Below, in pieces: positions 31,121-40,725 of a stretch of DNA of 55,570 nucleotides. The position numbers and the translations under genes were made by a program. The notes beneath the pieces were generated by a model, which did not search any database, had not been told where the DNA came from, and worked only from the letters and a program-made list of their open reading frames with translations. The stretch is taken from positions 1 to 55,570 of the forward strand of contig NZ_JAKKFD010000058.1 of the NCBI RefSeq assembly GCF_022229005.1. Reading direction: 5' to 3'. Numbering within the stretch: the first letter of the stretch is position 1; each line of letters opens with the position of its first letter. The stretch is from Micromonospora trifolii (GTDB taxonomy: Bacteria; Actinomycetota; Actinomycetes; Mycobacteriales; Micromonosporaceae).

Positions 31121-33988
31121 ATGAAACCTCCCGTCCCCCACCGCCGATGGGCCCTGGCCGCCGCCACCGCGCTGGCCCTGGTCGTCGGCGGCCTCACGAT
31201 CCCGGTCACCCGCGCAGCCGAGGCCGCGCCCGTCGGCGCCGGCAGCTACACCACCACCCCGGTCGGCGCGCTCCCCAGCGGCTGCGGCGCGATGTCCAGC
31301 AACCCCCGTCAGTTCGCCACCGCCAACGCGCCCGCCGGGCCGATCCCCACCAACGACTGGTGGTCCTCACTGCTGTGGAAGCGCACCGACTGCTCCTTCA
31401 GTGAGCCGCTGCACGCCCACCCGATCTCGTACGACACCTTCGGCGACGGGCTCGGCTTCTCCGCCAACTCCACGCCCGCCATCAGCGGCACCGCCACCGG
31501 TGTCGGTGAGTTCCACTACCCGTACGTGCAGGACATCCGGGTCGGTGTGGCCGGGCTCGCCGCACCACTGGTGAAGGTCGACGGCTGGACGGACTGGACG
31601 GTCAGCCCGCACTGGAGCGACGGCACGCGCACCATGCGCGCGACCATCGGCCACGGTCTGCCCTTCGCGTACTTCCAGACCACCGGCGGGAACGCGCAGA
31701 TCAGCACCGCCGGCACCCCCGACGTCTGGTCCAACAGCGGCGCCACCATCGGCTTCCGGGTCAACGGCCACGACTACGTCGGGTTCGCGCCCAGCGGCGC
31801 CAACTGGACAGTGGCCTCCGGCCGGATCTCGTCCACCCTGGCCGGTCGCGGCTACTTCTCCGTGGCCCTGCTGCCGCCGACGTCCAGCGCGACCGAGCGC
31901 GCCGCACTGGCCGCGACCTACGGCCAGTACGCGCACGCCCACGTGACCGGCACCCAGGTGTCGTATGCCTACAATCCCGCGACCAGCGGCCTGACCACCA
32001 CGTACGCGTTCACCACGACCGCCCGGGAGGGCACCGCCACGCAGACGGTGGTCAGCCTCTACCCGCACCAGTGGAAGTCGCTGAGCGGTTCCACAGCGAT
32101 CACGCCGACCTACCCGTCGGCGCGCGGCCGGATGAAGGTGCTCACCGGCGTCAACCAGTTCCGCACCGCCATGAAGTTCCAGGGCATCCTGCCGGAACTG
32201 CCGGCCGTCGGCGACGGCAGCGGTGGTGACCTGTCGACGCTCACCGGGCACCTGACCGCCACCCGCGCCAACCCGATGGACCAACGCGGCAACGACACCT
32301 ACTGGACCGGCAAGGGGCTCGGCCGCGCCGCGCGGATCGCCGAGATGGCCGACCTGGTCAACGACACCACGACGCGCGACAGCGCGCTGAACGCGATCCG
32401 TAGCACGCTCACCGACTGGTTCACCGCGTCGAGCGGCAAGACCAGCCGGGTCTTCTACTACGACAGCAACTGGGGCACCCTGATCGGCTACCCGGCGTCG
32501 TACGGGTCGGACCAGGAGCTCAACGACCACCACTTCCACTACGGCTACTACATCGCCGCCGCCGCGACGCTGGCGAAGTTCGACCCGGCCTGGGCGGCCA
32601 CCAGCCGCTACGGCGGCATGGTCGACCTGCTGATCCGCGACGCCAACAACTACCGCCGCGGCGACACCCAGTTCCCGTACCTGCGCGACTTCGACATCTA
32701 CGCCGGTCACGACTGGGCGTCCGGGCACGGCTCGTTCGGCTCCGGCAACAACCAGGAGTCGTCGTCGGAGGGGATGAACTTCGCGAGCGCCCTGATCCAG
32801 TGGGGGCAGACGACGGGTAACACTGCCGTCCGCGACGCCGGCGTCTTCCTCTACACCACCCAGGCCGCGGCGATCCAGGAGTACTGGTTCGATGTCAGCG
32901 ACCAGAACTTCCCCGCCGCCTTCGGGCACTCAACGGTCGGCATGGTCTGGGGTGACGGCGGCGCGTACGCCACCTGGTTCAGCGGCGAGCCGGAGATGAT
33001 CCAGGGCATCAACCTGCTCCCGGTCACCGGCGGGCACCTCTACCTGGGCAACAACCCGGCGTACGTGCGGACCAACTACGCCGAACTCGTCCGCAACAAC
33101 GGCGGACAACCGACGGTGTGGCAGGACATCCTCTGGCAGTTCCAGGCCCTCGGCGACCCCGACGCGGCGCTGGCGAACCTCCGCGCGAACCCGGGCTACA
33201 CCCCGGAGGAGGGCGAGAGTCGGGCACACACGTTCCACTGGATCCGTAACCTCGCCGCCCTCGGCAATGTCGACACGACGGTGACCGGAAACCATCCGCT
33301 GTCCGCGGTCTTCTCCCGCAACGGGGCCCGCACCTACGTGGCGTCGAACCCGACGGCGACGCCGATCACTGTGACGTTCTCCAACGGCACCACGCTCAGC
33401 GTGGGCGCCGGCAAGACGGCCACCACCGGGGCGTACACCTGGAGTGGCGGCAACGCGGCCGGAGGTGTCCCGCCGACGACGCCGACGGACCCCCCGCCGA
33501 CGACCGACCCGCCGACGACCCCGGGCAACCCGACGCGGTACCTGCTGCCCGGGGGCGGGTTGGGCGCCGCCGGTAGCGCGGCCACGACGACGGTCGCGGC
33601 GGCAAACGGAAACCACGACGGTACGCCCACCAACGCCCAGGTCTTCACGGCCACCGGCCTCAACCTCGCCTACACCGGCGGGCAGACGGCATTGGACCTG
33701 TTCGTGGACGCCGGGACGGCGGTCGGCAACGGCGTGCAGGTGCGGATCTCCTACGACCTCACCGGCAACGGCAGCTGGGAGCGGGTGGAGACGCTGCGTT
33801 ACTTCGCCACCGACCCGGTCACCGGCTACGAGCACTACACGCAGAACGCGGGCCTGTCCTCGGCCACCGGCACCTTGGGCGCGCTGAGCAACGGCACGGT
33901 CCGGGTGGAGGTCTGGTCGGCGATCGGCAACAACCCGACCACAGTGGGCATCGGCAACCAGTCGGTGCTGCGGCTTCCGTACTCCTGA
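31121..33988 (+). CDS. Secreted GH81 endo-beta-1,3-glucanase with C-terminal accessory domain
   Basis: 955 residues, ATG 31121 after GGAGG. Signal peptide about 1-35 (RRWALAAATALALVVGG...). Residues about 60-740 are a GH81 catalytic module: PIPTNDWWSSLLW, NDHHFHYGYYIAAAATL (acid Asp near 468) and GSGNNQESSSEGMNFA (catalytic Glu region near 545). A Pro/Thr linker (VPPTTPTDPPPTTDPPTT) leads to a C-terminal beta-sandwich of about 145 residues (RYLLPGGGLG...LRLPYS) like beta-1,3-glucan binding modules. Hydrolyses laminarin or fungal cell-wall glucan outside the cell. Controlled by a LacI-type operator. Confidence 0.93.
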   Translation: MKPPVPHRRWALAAATALALVVGGLTIPVTRAAEAAPVGAGSYTTTPVGALPSGCGAMSSNPRQFATANAPAGPIPTNDWWSSLLWKRTDCSFSEPLHAHPISYDTFGDGLGFSANSTPAISGTATGVGEFHYPYVQDIRVGVAGLAAPLVKVDGWTDWTVSPHWSDGTRTMRATIGHGLPFAYFQTTGGNAQISTAGTPDVWSNSGATIGFRVNGHDYVGFAPSGANWTVASGRISSTLAGRGYFSVALLPPTSSATERAALAATYGQYAHAHVTGTQVSYAYNPATSGLTTTYAFTTTAREGTATQTVVSLYPHQWKSLSGSTAITPTYPSARGRMKVLTGVNQFRTAMKFQGILPELPAVGDGSGGDLSTLTGHLTATRANPMDQRGNDTYWTGKGLGRAARIAEMADLVNDTTTRDSALNAIRSTLTDWFTASSGKTSRVFYYDSNWGTLIGYPASYGSDQELNDHHFHYGYYIAAAATLAKFDPAWAATSRYGGMVDLLIRDANNYRRGDTQFPYLRDFDIYAGHDWASGHGSFGSGNNQESSSEGMNFASALIQWGQTTGNTAVRDAGVFLYTTQAAAIQEYWFDVSDQNFPAAFGHSTVGMVWGDGGAYATWFSGEPEMIQGINLLPVTGGHLYLGNNPAYVRTNYAELVRNNGGQPTVWQDILWQFQALGDPDAALANLRANPGYTPEEGESRAHTFHWIRNLAALGNVDTTVTGNHPLSAVFSRNGARTYVASNPTATPITVTFSNGTTLSVGAGKTATTGAYTWSGGNAAGGVPPTTPTDPPPTTDPPTTPGNPTRYLLPGGGLGAAGSAATTTVAAANGNHDGTPTNAQVFTATGLNLAYTGGQTALDLFVDAGTAVGNGVQVRISYDLTGNGSWERVETLRYFATDPVTGYEHYTQNAGLSSATGTLGALSNGTVRVEVWSAIGNNPTTVGIGNQSVLRLPYS

Positions 33989-34010
33989 TCGACAGGCACG
34001 GCGCGACATG

Positions 34011-34060
34011 ACGTCGGCCGGTGCGGAGGACCAGGATCGGTCCTCCGCACCGGCCGACGT
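34011..34060. terminator. Bidirectional terminator between GH81 and GH10
   Basis: Perfect 22-bp arms ACGTCGGCCGGTGCGGAGGACC (34011-34032; first 20 shown elsewhere are enough to pair) with GGTCCTCCGC... (34039-34060) and a 6-nt loop. It lies between two convergent genes and can serve both. Confidence 0.85.
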
Positions 34061-34086
34061 CGATTGTTCAGTCGGTCATCGGGTGA

Positions 34087-35466
34087 TCACGAGGCGGTGC
34101 AGGTCGGCGTGACGCCGGAGGCGCTGCCGGTGCCCTGGAAGCCGAACTCGGTGACCTGGCCCGCGCCGAGCCGGCCGTTGTAGTTCACGTTGGCGAACCG
34201 CACAGTGCCGGTAGAGCCGCTGGCCGTCGCGCTCCAGGTGTTGGTGACGCTGGCGCCACTCGGGAGCGTGAAGCCGACGTTCCACCCGCTCGTGCCGGCG
34301 GAGCCGGCGGTCACCTTCACGGTGGCCACGAATCCACCGGTCCACGAGTTCAGGGACACCGATGCCGAACAACCAACCGCCGGTGGGTCCGTCGGCGGGT
34401 CGGTCGGCGGGTCCGTCGGCGGATCGGTCGGCGGGTTCGTCGGCGGGTCCGTGGGGATGGAGGGCCCGGCGTTGAGGGCGTTCAGAACGTTCGTGTACGC
34501 GGCCTTCTTGTTGCCGTTGCAGTCGAACAGCAGCGCGTTGTCCGATCCACGCCACGAGTCGCAGTCCCGTACACCCCACACCGTGATGCCGGTGCAGCGC
34601 GAGACGTTCATGCAGGCGCGGGTGACGGCGCCGTAGATGGTGGCCTGGTTTCCGCCGGTCATCACGTCCAGCTCGGTGATCTGGACATCCACACCGAGAT
34701 CGGCGAACCGCTGGAGGTTGGCCTGGTAGTCACCGGCCAGCGAGGTGCCCAGGTGCGACTGGAAGCCCACACAGTCGATCGGCACGCCACGGGACTTGAA
34801 GTCCCGCACCATGTTGTAGATGCCCGTCGACTTCGCGTTGACCCCGTCGGTGTTGTAGTCGTTGTAACACAACTTCGCACCCGGATCCGCCGCCCGCGCA
34901 GCCCGGAACGCCGCCTCGATCCAGTCGTTGCCGGTGCGCTGAAGGTTCGAGTCCCGACGCCCACCGCTACCGCCATCGGCGAACGCCTCGTTCACCACAT
35001 CCCAGGCATAGATCTTCCCCCGGAAATGCGTCGCGACCTGCGTGACGTGGTTGATCATCGCGCTGCGCAACGCGCTGCCCGACATGCTTTGCGCCCAACC
35101 CGGCTCCTGCTGGTGCCACAACAACGCATGGCCCCGCACACTCATGCCATTGGCCTGCGCGTGACTGACCAGACGATCACCACCGGTGTACCGGAACTGA
35201 CCCTGCTGCGGCTCGGTGGCGTCCCACTTCATCTCGTTCTCGGCCACGACACTGTTGAACTCACGGTTCAGGACGGTCACGTACGCGCTGGTGGACAGCT
35301 TGCCGGTCGCGACGGCTGCACCGAAGTAACGGCCCTTCTCGGCCGCCGAGGCCCGGAGGGTGGTGCCGGCGCTGGCCGTGGAGGTCAGCGTCATCGTCAT
35401 GGCGGCGGCGAGGGCGCCGGTGACCGCGACGGTCACCGCCGCCCGCAGGGCTCTTCTGTGATTCAT
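34087..35466 (-). CDS. Secreted GH10 endo-beta-1,4-xylanase with CBM2
   Basis: 459 residues from ATG 35466. Signal peptide about 1-33. GH10 barrel 40-330: acid/base Glu in YAWDVVNEAF, nucleophile Glu in VQITELDVMTGG, and ENEMKWDATEP, GHALLWHQQEP. Linker of repeated PTDPP units, then a C-terminal CBM2 (GCSASVSLNSWTGGFVATV...VTEFGFQGTGSASGVTPTC). Degrades xylan. A TGTTATCGCTCACA operator lies 213 bp upstream. Confidence 0.96.
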   Translation of the reverse strand: MNHRRALRAAVTVAVTGALAAAMTMTLTSTASAGTTLRASAAEKGRYFGAAVATGKLSTSAYVTVLNREFNSVVAENEMKWDATEPQQGQFRYTGGDRLVSHAQANGMSVRGHALLWHQQEPGWAQSMSGSALRSAMINHVTQVATHFRGKIYAWDVVNEAFADGGSGGRRDSNLQRTGNDWIEAAFRAARAADPGAKLCYNDYNTDGVNAKSTGIYNMVRDFKSRGVPIDCVGFQSHLGTSLAGDYQANLQRFADLGVDVQITELDVMTGGNQATIYGAVTRACMNVSRCTGITVWGVRDCDSWRGSDNALLFDCNGNKKAAYTNVLNALNAGPSIPTDPPTNPPTDPPTDPPTDPPTDPPAVGCSASVSLNSWTGGFVATVKVTAGSAGTSGWNVGFTLPSGASVTNTWSATASGSTGTVRFANVNYNGRLGAGQVTEFGFQGTGSASGVTPTCTAS

Positions 35467-35678
35467 GCGGATTCCTTCTCTGTGGTGGTGCAGCGATGGA
35501 GACGCACGCCCGAATCTGCTCCTGCGACATGGGAGACGTCAGCAACGGTCGCCGTCGCGGCAGCGGTGCGGGGAGTCCTGACCCGACGTCCGGCATGCCC
35601 TGGGCGGACGTCGCGGGCCGAGGTGCCACAGCAGGTTCGCCCGGTGAACCACGGGTGCAGCTACCCTCAACCATCGAC

Positions 35679-35692
35679 TGTGAGCGATAACA
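35679..35692. promoter_or_regulatory. LacI-type operator, xylanase side
   Basis: TGTGAGCGATAACA (minus strand TGTTATCGCTCACA), matching the consensus TGTTAnCGnTnACA shared with the sites at 37727 and 38060. Confidence 0.6.
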
Positions 35693-35763
35693 TGCCGTTC
35701 GTCAAGTCGTAACCAACAGCGCCGGGCACCTGTCGCTCCGTCGCAGTGGTGGGGCACGTCGCC

Positions 35764-35802
35764 GTGCTGCCGGAGCCGCGCCGAGCACGGCTCCGGCAGC
35801 AC
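35764..35802 (-). terminator. Terminator of the GH43 gene
   Basis: Perfect 15-bp arms GTGCTGCCGGAGCCG (35764-35778) and CGGCTCCGGCAGCAC (35788-35802), 9-nt loop, immediately after the GH43 stop. Confidence 0.85.
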
Positions 35803-35805
35803 CCG

Positions 35806-37656
35806 TCACTGGAACGAGGCGTCGTCGACGAGGAGGCTGTCGGTGCCGTCGGCCGTCTCCACGTAGAAGGCGGCACTGGACAACGTGCCGCTCCACGACA
35901 CGGTCGTGGTGCCGGTGAGCAGGGTCCAGCCGTTGACGTTCACCCCCACCGCCGGCGTCAGCTGGAGGTAGTTCGTCGTGCCGTTCGCGGTCAGCGACAA
36001 GGTCGCCTTCGCCGACGGGGTGCCGCTCTGTGCTCGTACCCAGACGTTCGTGGTGTAGCTCTTGCCGTTGGTGAGCTTGGCGGTCACGTCCTGGCTAGGG
36101 CCGTTCCAGGCACCGGTCCGGCCGGTGATCGACAGCGACCCGCTGCCGCCGTGCGCGACAGTGGTGTTCCGGGCGAGCGTGCCGCTGCCGTGCACACCCC
36201 AGCCCGTCGTGCCGTTCTCCACGTCGCCGTTGGTGATCAGGTTGGTGGTGCTACCGCCGCCGGTGCCGCCGAACTGCCACCAGTTGATGTTGAACAGGTT
36301 GCCGCTGCCGCCGGCGAAGCGCAGGTAGAGATCATGGGTGCCGGTCGCTCCGCTGACCGCGCAGGTGCTGGTGGTCCAGGTCTGCCAGCCGCTGGTGCCA
36401 CCCACTGTGCAGGTGCCCACTGTCGGACCACTGGCACTGTCGAGGCGTACCTCGATCCGGCCGCCGCTGGTGGCCGACGCGACCCGGGCGCTGAACGAGG
36501 TGGCACCCGCGCCGAACGCGACGCCCTTGACCCTGATGTAGTCGCCGTTCTCGATCCAACCGACGTTCATCCCGCCCTCGCTGGACGCCTCGGTCTCGAT
36601 CCCCGAGCCCCACGCGATCGTCTCGGCTTCCTGCCGCACGTACGGGTTCAGCGTGCCCACCTGTGGGGCACCCGTGTTCGTCATCGTGATCGTCGGGAAG
36701 AGGCCACTGCTGGTGTAGCTGAACTTCTCCACAGCGACCGAACGGGTGTAACCACCACCACCGGGCAACGCCCCGTTGTGATAGAAGAAATACGAACCAC
36801 CCTGGAAATCGATCACGCCCGCGTGATTGGTGAAGCTGGCGCCCTGCCGCGGCATGATCGTTCCCCGATAGGTCCACGGCCCGGTCGGTCCGGTCGCCGT
36901 GGAATACGCGATGAACTCCGAGCAGCATTCCGCCGCGAACACGTTGTAGTACAACCCGTTGCGCTTGAACACCCACGGGCCCTCCTCGTACAGCGTCGGC
37001 CGACTCGCATTGCCGTTACGGGTACCGAATCCCGCCGTCGTGAGGGGAATGCGGGTCGCGCTGCCGGAGAACGAAATCATGTCCGGGTTCAGTTTCACGT
37101 ACCACAGACCCGGGTTACCCCAGTACAGATACGCCTGCCCGTCATCGTCGATGAACGCGTGCGGGTCGATTTCGTTGTTGCCGACCAGTGGTCGACCGAG
37201 TGCGTCGCGGAACGGCCCGGTCGGGCTGTCGGCCACGCCGACGCCGATCACCATCTGCCCGTTGGAGCGCTGGCGCACCGGCACGTACCAGTAGAACTTT
37301 CCGTTACGCGGAACGACCTGTCCGGCCCACGCGTTGGCGTCCGCCCACGCGAACGTCGCCAGATTCATCGGCGATCCATGATCGGTCCAGTTCACCATGT
37401 CGGCGGACGAGTACACCCGCCAGTCACGCATTGTGAAGTAGGTGGAACCGTCCTCGTCATGTCCGGTGTAGAGGTAGACCCGGCCGTTGTGCACCATCGG
37501 CGCCGGGTCGGCGGTGTAGATGTTCTGGACGATGGGGTTGTCGGCCCTGGCCGTGCCCGGGATCAGTGCGAGAACACAGACCATGCTGGCCAGCCAGGCG
37601 ATGGCGCGACTGGTCCGGTGGCCGACCCGGGTTGTGGTTCGGTTTTTCACTTCCAC
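35806..37656 (-). CDS. Secreted GH43 arabinofuranosidase/xylosidase with CBM6 and second CBM
   Basis: 616 residues from GTG 37656, with AGGAG upstream. Signal peptide about 1-38. Five-bladed GH43 propeller 40-330: Asp of YTADPAPMVHNG, Asp of NEIDPHAFIDDDG, Glu of LYEEGPWVFKRNG. Residues 345-470 are a CBM6 (VRQEAETIAWGSGIETE...LYLRFAGGSGNLFNINWWQF), and 475-616 a CBM4/22-like carbohydrate-binding sandwich (NLITNGDVENGTTGW...DDASFQ). Most likely removes arabinose or xylose side chains from arabinoxylan, complementing the GH10 and GH127 neighbours. Confidence 0.93.
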   Translation of the reverse strand: MEVKNRTTTRVGHRTSRAIAWLASMVCVLALIPGTARADNPIVQNIYTADPAPMVHNGRVYLYTGHDEDGSTYFTMRDWRVYSSADMVNWTDHGSPMNLATFAWADANAWAGQVVPRNGKFYWYVPVRQRSNGQMVIGVGVADSPTGPFRDALGRPLVGNNEIDPHAFIDDDGQAYLYWGNPGLWYVKLNPDMISFSGSATRIPLTTAGFGTRNGNASRPTLYEEGPWVFKRNGLYYNVFAAECCSEFIAYSTATGPTGPWTYRGTIMPRQGASFTNHAGVIDFQGGSYFFYHNGALPGGGGYTRSVAVEKFSYTSSGLFPTITMTNTGAPQVGTLNPYVRQEAETIAWGSGIETEASSEGGMNVGWIENGDYIRVKGVAFGAGATSFSARVASATSGGRIEVRLDSASGPTVGTCTVGGTSGWQTWTTSTCAVSGATGTHDLYLRFAGGSGNLFNINWWQFGGTGGGSTTNLITNGDVENGTTGWGVHGSGTLARNTTVAHGGSGSLSITGRTGAWNGPSQDVTAKLTNGKSYTTNVWVRAQSGTPSAKATLSLTANGTTNYLQLTPAVGVNVNGWTLLTGTTTVSWSGTLSSAAFYVETADGTDSLLVDDASFQ

Positions 37657-37726
37657 TATTGCTCCTACGGAGAGTGCGCCGTGCGCGATGTCTGACTGGG
37701 TGAGCCACCGCAGTGACTGGCGGACG

Positions 37727-37740
37727 TGTTAGCGCTAACA
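37727..37740. promoter_or_regulatory. LacI-type operator, GH43 side
   Basis: Perfect 14-bp palindrome TGTTAGCGCTAACA, 71 bp upstream of the GH43 start. Confidence 0.75.
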
Positions 37741-38059
37741 GCCTTTCCTGAATGCCCCCTCCCCCATCTGACCTGGATTTATGTGAGGCGGGATGACCGT
37801 CGTAACCACATCGCAGCATTGATGTATCGACGTTGACATCGAAGAATTACGATGCACCGTACTGAGCGGCCGGACGGACGTCAACGGACGGGAGCCCTCG
37901 GCATCCCGTCACCCACTGTCACGCTCCGATGATCGTGATCCGGGTGGATGTCCGTTTCGGGCCATAGCTGCCCCCGAGCCAGGCGGCACCGGGCCAGGCC
38001 GCCACAGGGATGGGTCGACGAGGTGCCCCGGGGGTTGCGGGCGTGTTAACGACGAACTA

Positions 38060-38073
38060 TGTTAGCGATCACA
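38060..38073. promoter_or_regulatory. LacI-type operator, GH127 side
   Basis: TGTTAGCGATCACA, two changes from the perfect palindrome at 37727; 156 bp upstream of the GH127 start. Confidence 0.65.
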
Positions 38074-38228
38074 TCGATGTGCCGCGATAAGCGCAGGGGT
38101 GGGCACCCGGCGTCCACGGCGACCCACGTCCCACCCACCACACCGCACCCGACGTCGGCTCCTTTACCGCCGACCACCCACCGCCATCGATGGCGGCCCC
38201 GTCGTACCCGGCCACCTGGAGGTTCCCC

Positions 38229-40565
38229 ATGCCACCACCCCCGCCCCTCAGCCGCCGCCACCTGCTTCAGGCCGCCGGAGCCACAGTGGTGGTCTCCGCG
38301 ACTGGCGCCGCCATCTCCCCCGGGAGCGCGTCCGCCGCCGTCGTGCCCCCGGCCCGGTCCGACATCGGCGTCTCGGCGTACGCCTTCGACCCGGGTCAGG
38401 TCCGACTCAGCTCCGGCCGTTGGATGGACAACCAGACCCGCACGCTCAACTACCTGCGGTTCGTCGACGTCGACCGGATGCTCTACAACTTCCGCGCCAA
38501 CCACCGGCTGTCCACGAACGGCGCCGCCACCAACGGCGGCTGGGACGCGCCGAACTTCCCGTTCCGGACCCACATGCAGGGCCACTTCCTGAGCGCGTGG
38601 GCGTACGCGTACGCGGTGCTGGGCGACACGACCTGCCGGGACAAGGCCAACTACATGGTGGCCGAGTTGGCCAAGTGCCAGGCCAACAACTCCGCCGCCG
38701 GGTTCGGCGCGGGTTACCTCTCCGGCTTCCCGGAGTCCGACTTCACCGCGCTCGAGGCACGGACGCTGTCCAACGGCAACGTGCCCTACTACTGCATCCA
38801 CAAGACCCTCGCCGGTCTGCTCGACGTCTGGCGCTACATCGGAAACACCCAGGCCCGAACGGTGCTGCTGTCCCTCGCCGGCTGGGTCGACACCCGAACG
38901 AGCCGACTGAGCTCCAGCCAAATGCAGTCGATGCTGGGCACCGAGTTCGGGGGCATGAACGACGTGCTCGCCGACGTCTACCAGCAGACCGGCGACAGCC
39001 GGTGGCTCGCCACCGCGCAGCGGTTCGACCACGCCGCCGTGTTCGACCCGCTGGCCAACAACCAGGACCAGCTCAACGGCAAGCACGCCAACACGCAGGT
39101 GCCCAAGTGGATCGGCGCGGCCCGGGAGTTCAAGGCCACCGGGACCACCCGTTACCGGAACATCGCCAGCAACGCGTGGAACATCACCGTCGGCGCGCAC
39201 ACCTACGTCATCGGCGGCAACAGCCAGGCGGAGCACTTCCGGCCGCCCAACGCGATCGCCGGCTACCTCAGCAACGACACCTGCGAGCAGTGCAACACGT
39301 TCAACATGCTCAAGCTGACCCGGGAGCTGTGGCTGCTCGACCCGAACCGGGCGGACTACTTCGACTTCTACGAGCGCGCGCTGATCAACCACCTGATCGG
39401 CGGGCAGAACCCGGCAGACAGCCACGGCCACATCACCTACTTCACCCCGCTGCGGCCGGGCGGACGTCGGGGTGTGGGCCCGGCGTGGGGTGGCGGCACC
39501 TGGAGCACCGACTACAACTCGTTCTGGTGCTGCCAGGGCACGGGCCTGGAGATCAACACGAGGTTGATGGACTCCATCTACTTCTACAACGGCACCACAC
39601 TGAGCGTGAACCTGTTCACGCCGTCGGTGCTGAACTGGACGCAGCGCGGCATCACTGTCACCCAGACCACCAGCTTCCCGGTCAGTGACACCAGCACGCT
39701 GACCCTGTCCGGCTCGATGAGCGGGTCGTGGAGCATCCGGGTGCGGATCCCGTCCTGGACCAGCGGCGCGACGATCGCCGTCAACGGCGCTGTGGAGAAC
39801 GTCACCACCACGCCGGGCAGCTACGCCACTGTCACGCGTACCTGGGCTGCTGGCGACACCATCACGGTGCGGCTGCCGATGCAGCTCGCCGTCAAGGCCG
39901 CCAACGACAACGCCAATGTCGGCGCGGTCACCTACGGCCCCTCGGTGCTGGCCGGCAACTACGGCAACACGGCCCTGAGCACCCTGCCCACCCTCACCGT
40001 CTCCTCGATCACCCGGACCAGCACCAGCTCGCTCGCGTTCTCCGCCAGCGCCAACGGGTCCACAGTGAACCTCGCCCCCTTCTACGACGCCCACGGCTAC
40101 AACTACACGGTCTACTGGAACACCAGCGGCAGCGGAGGCCCCACCGGCAGCTACCGCCTGGTCAACGTCGGCACCGGGCTGGTCCTCGGTGTGCAGAACA
40201 TGTCCACCGCCGACGGTGGTCTGGCCGTGCAGTGGAGCGACAGCGGCACCGCTGACCACAACTGGGTGGTCATCACCGACGGCAACGCCGTCCGGTTCCG
40301 CAACGTCAACAGCGGCAAGGTCCTGGGCGTGGAGAACATGTCCACCGCCGACAACGCCCGGGTCATGCAGTGGGCCGACAACGGCACCGCCGATCACCGG
40401 TGGATCCTCGTGGACAACGGCGACGGCACCTACAAGATCCGCAACGTCAACAGCAACAAGCTGCTCGGAATCCTGAACGGGTCGACCGCCTGGGGAGCGC
40501 AGGCCGTGCAGGATCCGGACAACGGCAGCGCGGACAACCGGTGGAGGCTGGTCCGCAACGCCTGA
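38229..40565 (+). CDS. Tat-exported GH127 beta-L-arabinofuranosidase with ricin-B lectin domain
   Basis: 778 residues from ATG 38229 (GGAGG upstream). Twin-arginine signal LSRRHLLQAAGATVVVSA. GH127 (alpha/alpha)6 barrel to about 620: HMQGHFLSAWA, TFNMLKLTRELW, and the zinc-thiolate residues expected for this family in CEQCNTF (Glu and Cys two apart) and FWCCQGTGLE. Residues 640-778 are a ricin-type beta-trefoil with three repeats (GLVLGVQNMSTADGGLAVQW, GKVLGVENMSTADNARVMQW, NKLLGILNGSTAWGAQAVQD). Releases beta-linked L-arabinofuranose. tatA and tatC for its export are also in this window. Confidence 0.94.
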   Translation: MPPPPPLSRRHLLQAAGATVVVSATGAAISPGSASAAVVPPARSDIGVSAYAFDPGQVRLSSGRWMDNQTRTLNYLRFVDVDRMLYNFRANHRLSTNGAATNGGWDAPNFPFRTHMQGHFLSAWAYAYAVLGDTTCRDKANYMVAELAKCQANNSAAGFGAGYLSGFPESDFTALEARTLSNGNVPYYCIHKTLAGLLDVWRYIGNTQARTVLLSLAGWVDTRTSRLSSSQMQSMLGTEFGGMNDVLADVYQQTGDSRWLATAQRFDHAAVFDPLANNQDQLNGKHANTQVPKWIGAAREFKATGTTRYRNIASNAWNITVGAHTYVIGGNSQAEHFRPPNAIAGYLSNDTCEQCNTFNMLKLTRELWLLDPNRADYFDFYERALINHLIGGQNPADSHGHITYFTPLRPGGRRGVGPAWGGGTWSTDYNSFWCCQGTGLEINTRLMDSIYFYNGTTLSVNLFTPSVLNWTQRGITVTQTTSFPVSDTSTLTLSGSMSGSWSIRVRIPSWTSGATIAVNGAVENVTTTPGSYATVTRTWAAGDTITVRLPMQLAVKAANDNANVGAVTYGPSVLAGNYGNTALSTLPTLTVSSITRTSTSSLAFSASANGSTVNLAPFYDAHGYNYTVYWNTSGSGGPTGSYRLVNVGTGLVLGVQNMSTADGGLAVQWSDSGTADHNWVVITDGNAVRFRNVNSGKVLGVENMSTADNARVMQWADNGTADHRWILVDNGDGTYKIRNVNSNKLLGILNGSTAWGAQAVQDPDNGSADNRWRLVRNA

Positions 40566-40587
40566 TCTCCGCCCCGCTCGACGGGCT

Positions 40588-40620
40588 CACCGGCGCGGTC
40601 ACCCGAAGGCCGCGCCGGTG
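40588..40620 (+). terminator. Terminator of the GH127 gene
   Basis: Perfect 11-bp arms CACCGGCGCGG (40588-40598) and CCGCGCCGGTG (40610-40620), 11-nt loop. Confidence 0.75.
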
Positions 40621-40725
40621 ACGCCGAGCGGGCGCCCGCCGGCGGTCGTACAGTGGGGAGGGTCCTGGCCCCAGTGAACGTGGCGGACGTGTCGGCTCGT
40701 GCCGCTTCCGCCCGGAAGGAGCACA

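Larger units (their letters stand above)
35467..35805. other. Intergenic region GH43 end / GH10 start
   Basis: 339 bp without a gene. Contains the promoter side of the xylanase, the operator at 35679-35692 and the terminator of the GH43 gene at 35764-35802. Confidence 0.7.
37657..38228. other. Divergent regulatory region GH43 / GH127
   Basis: 572 bp, no supported gene. Two LacI-type operators, one near each gene, and otherwise unassigned sequence. Long enough to carry two independent promoters. Confidence 0.65.

Noticed and set aside
31367..32929. 520-residue minus-strand frame inside GH81
   Set aside because: Shadow of the GH81 coding sequence; low-complexity Val/Gly/Arg composition.
38046..40397. 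783-residue minus-strand frame inside GH127
   Set aside because: Complementary-strand artefact of a conserved Tat-exported enzyme.
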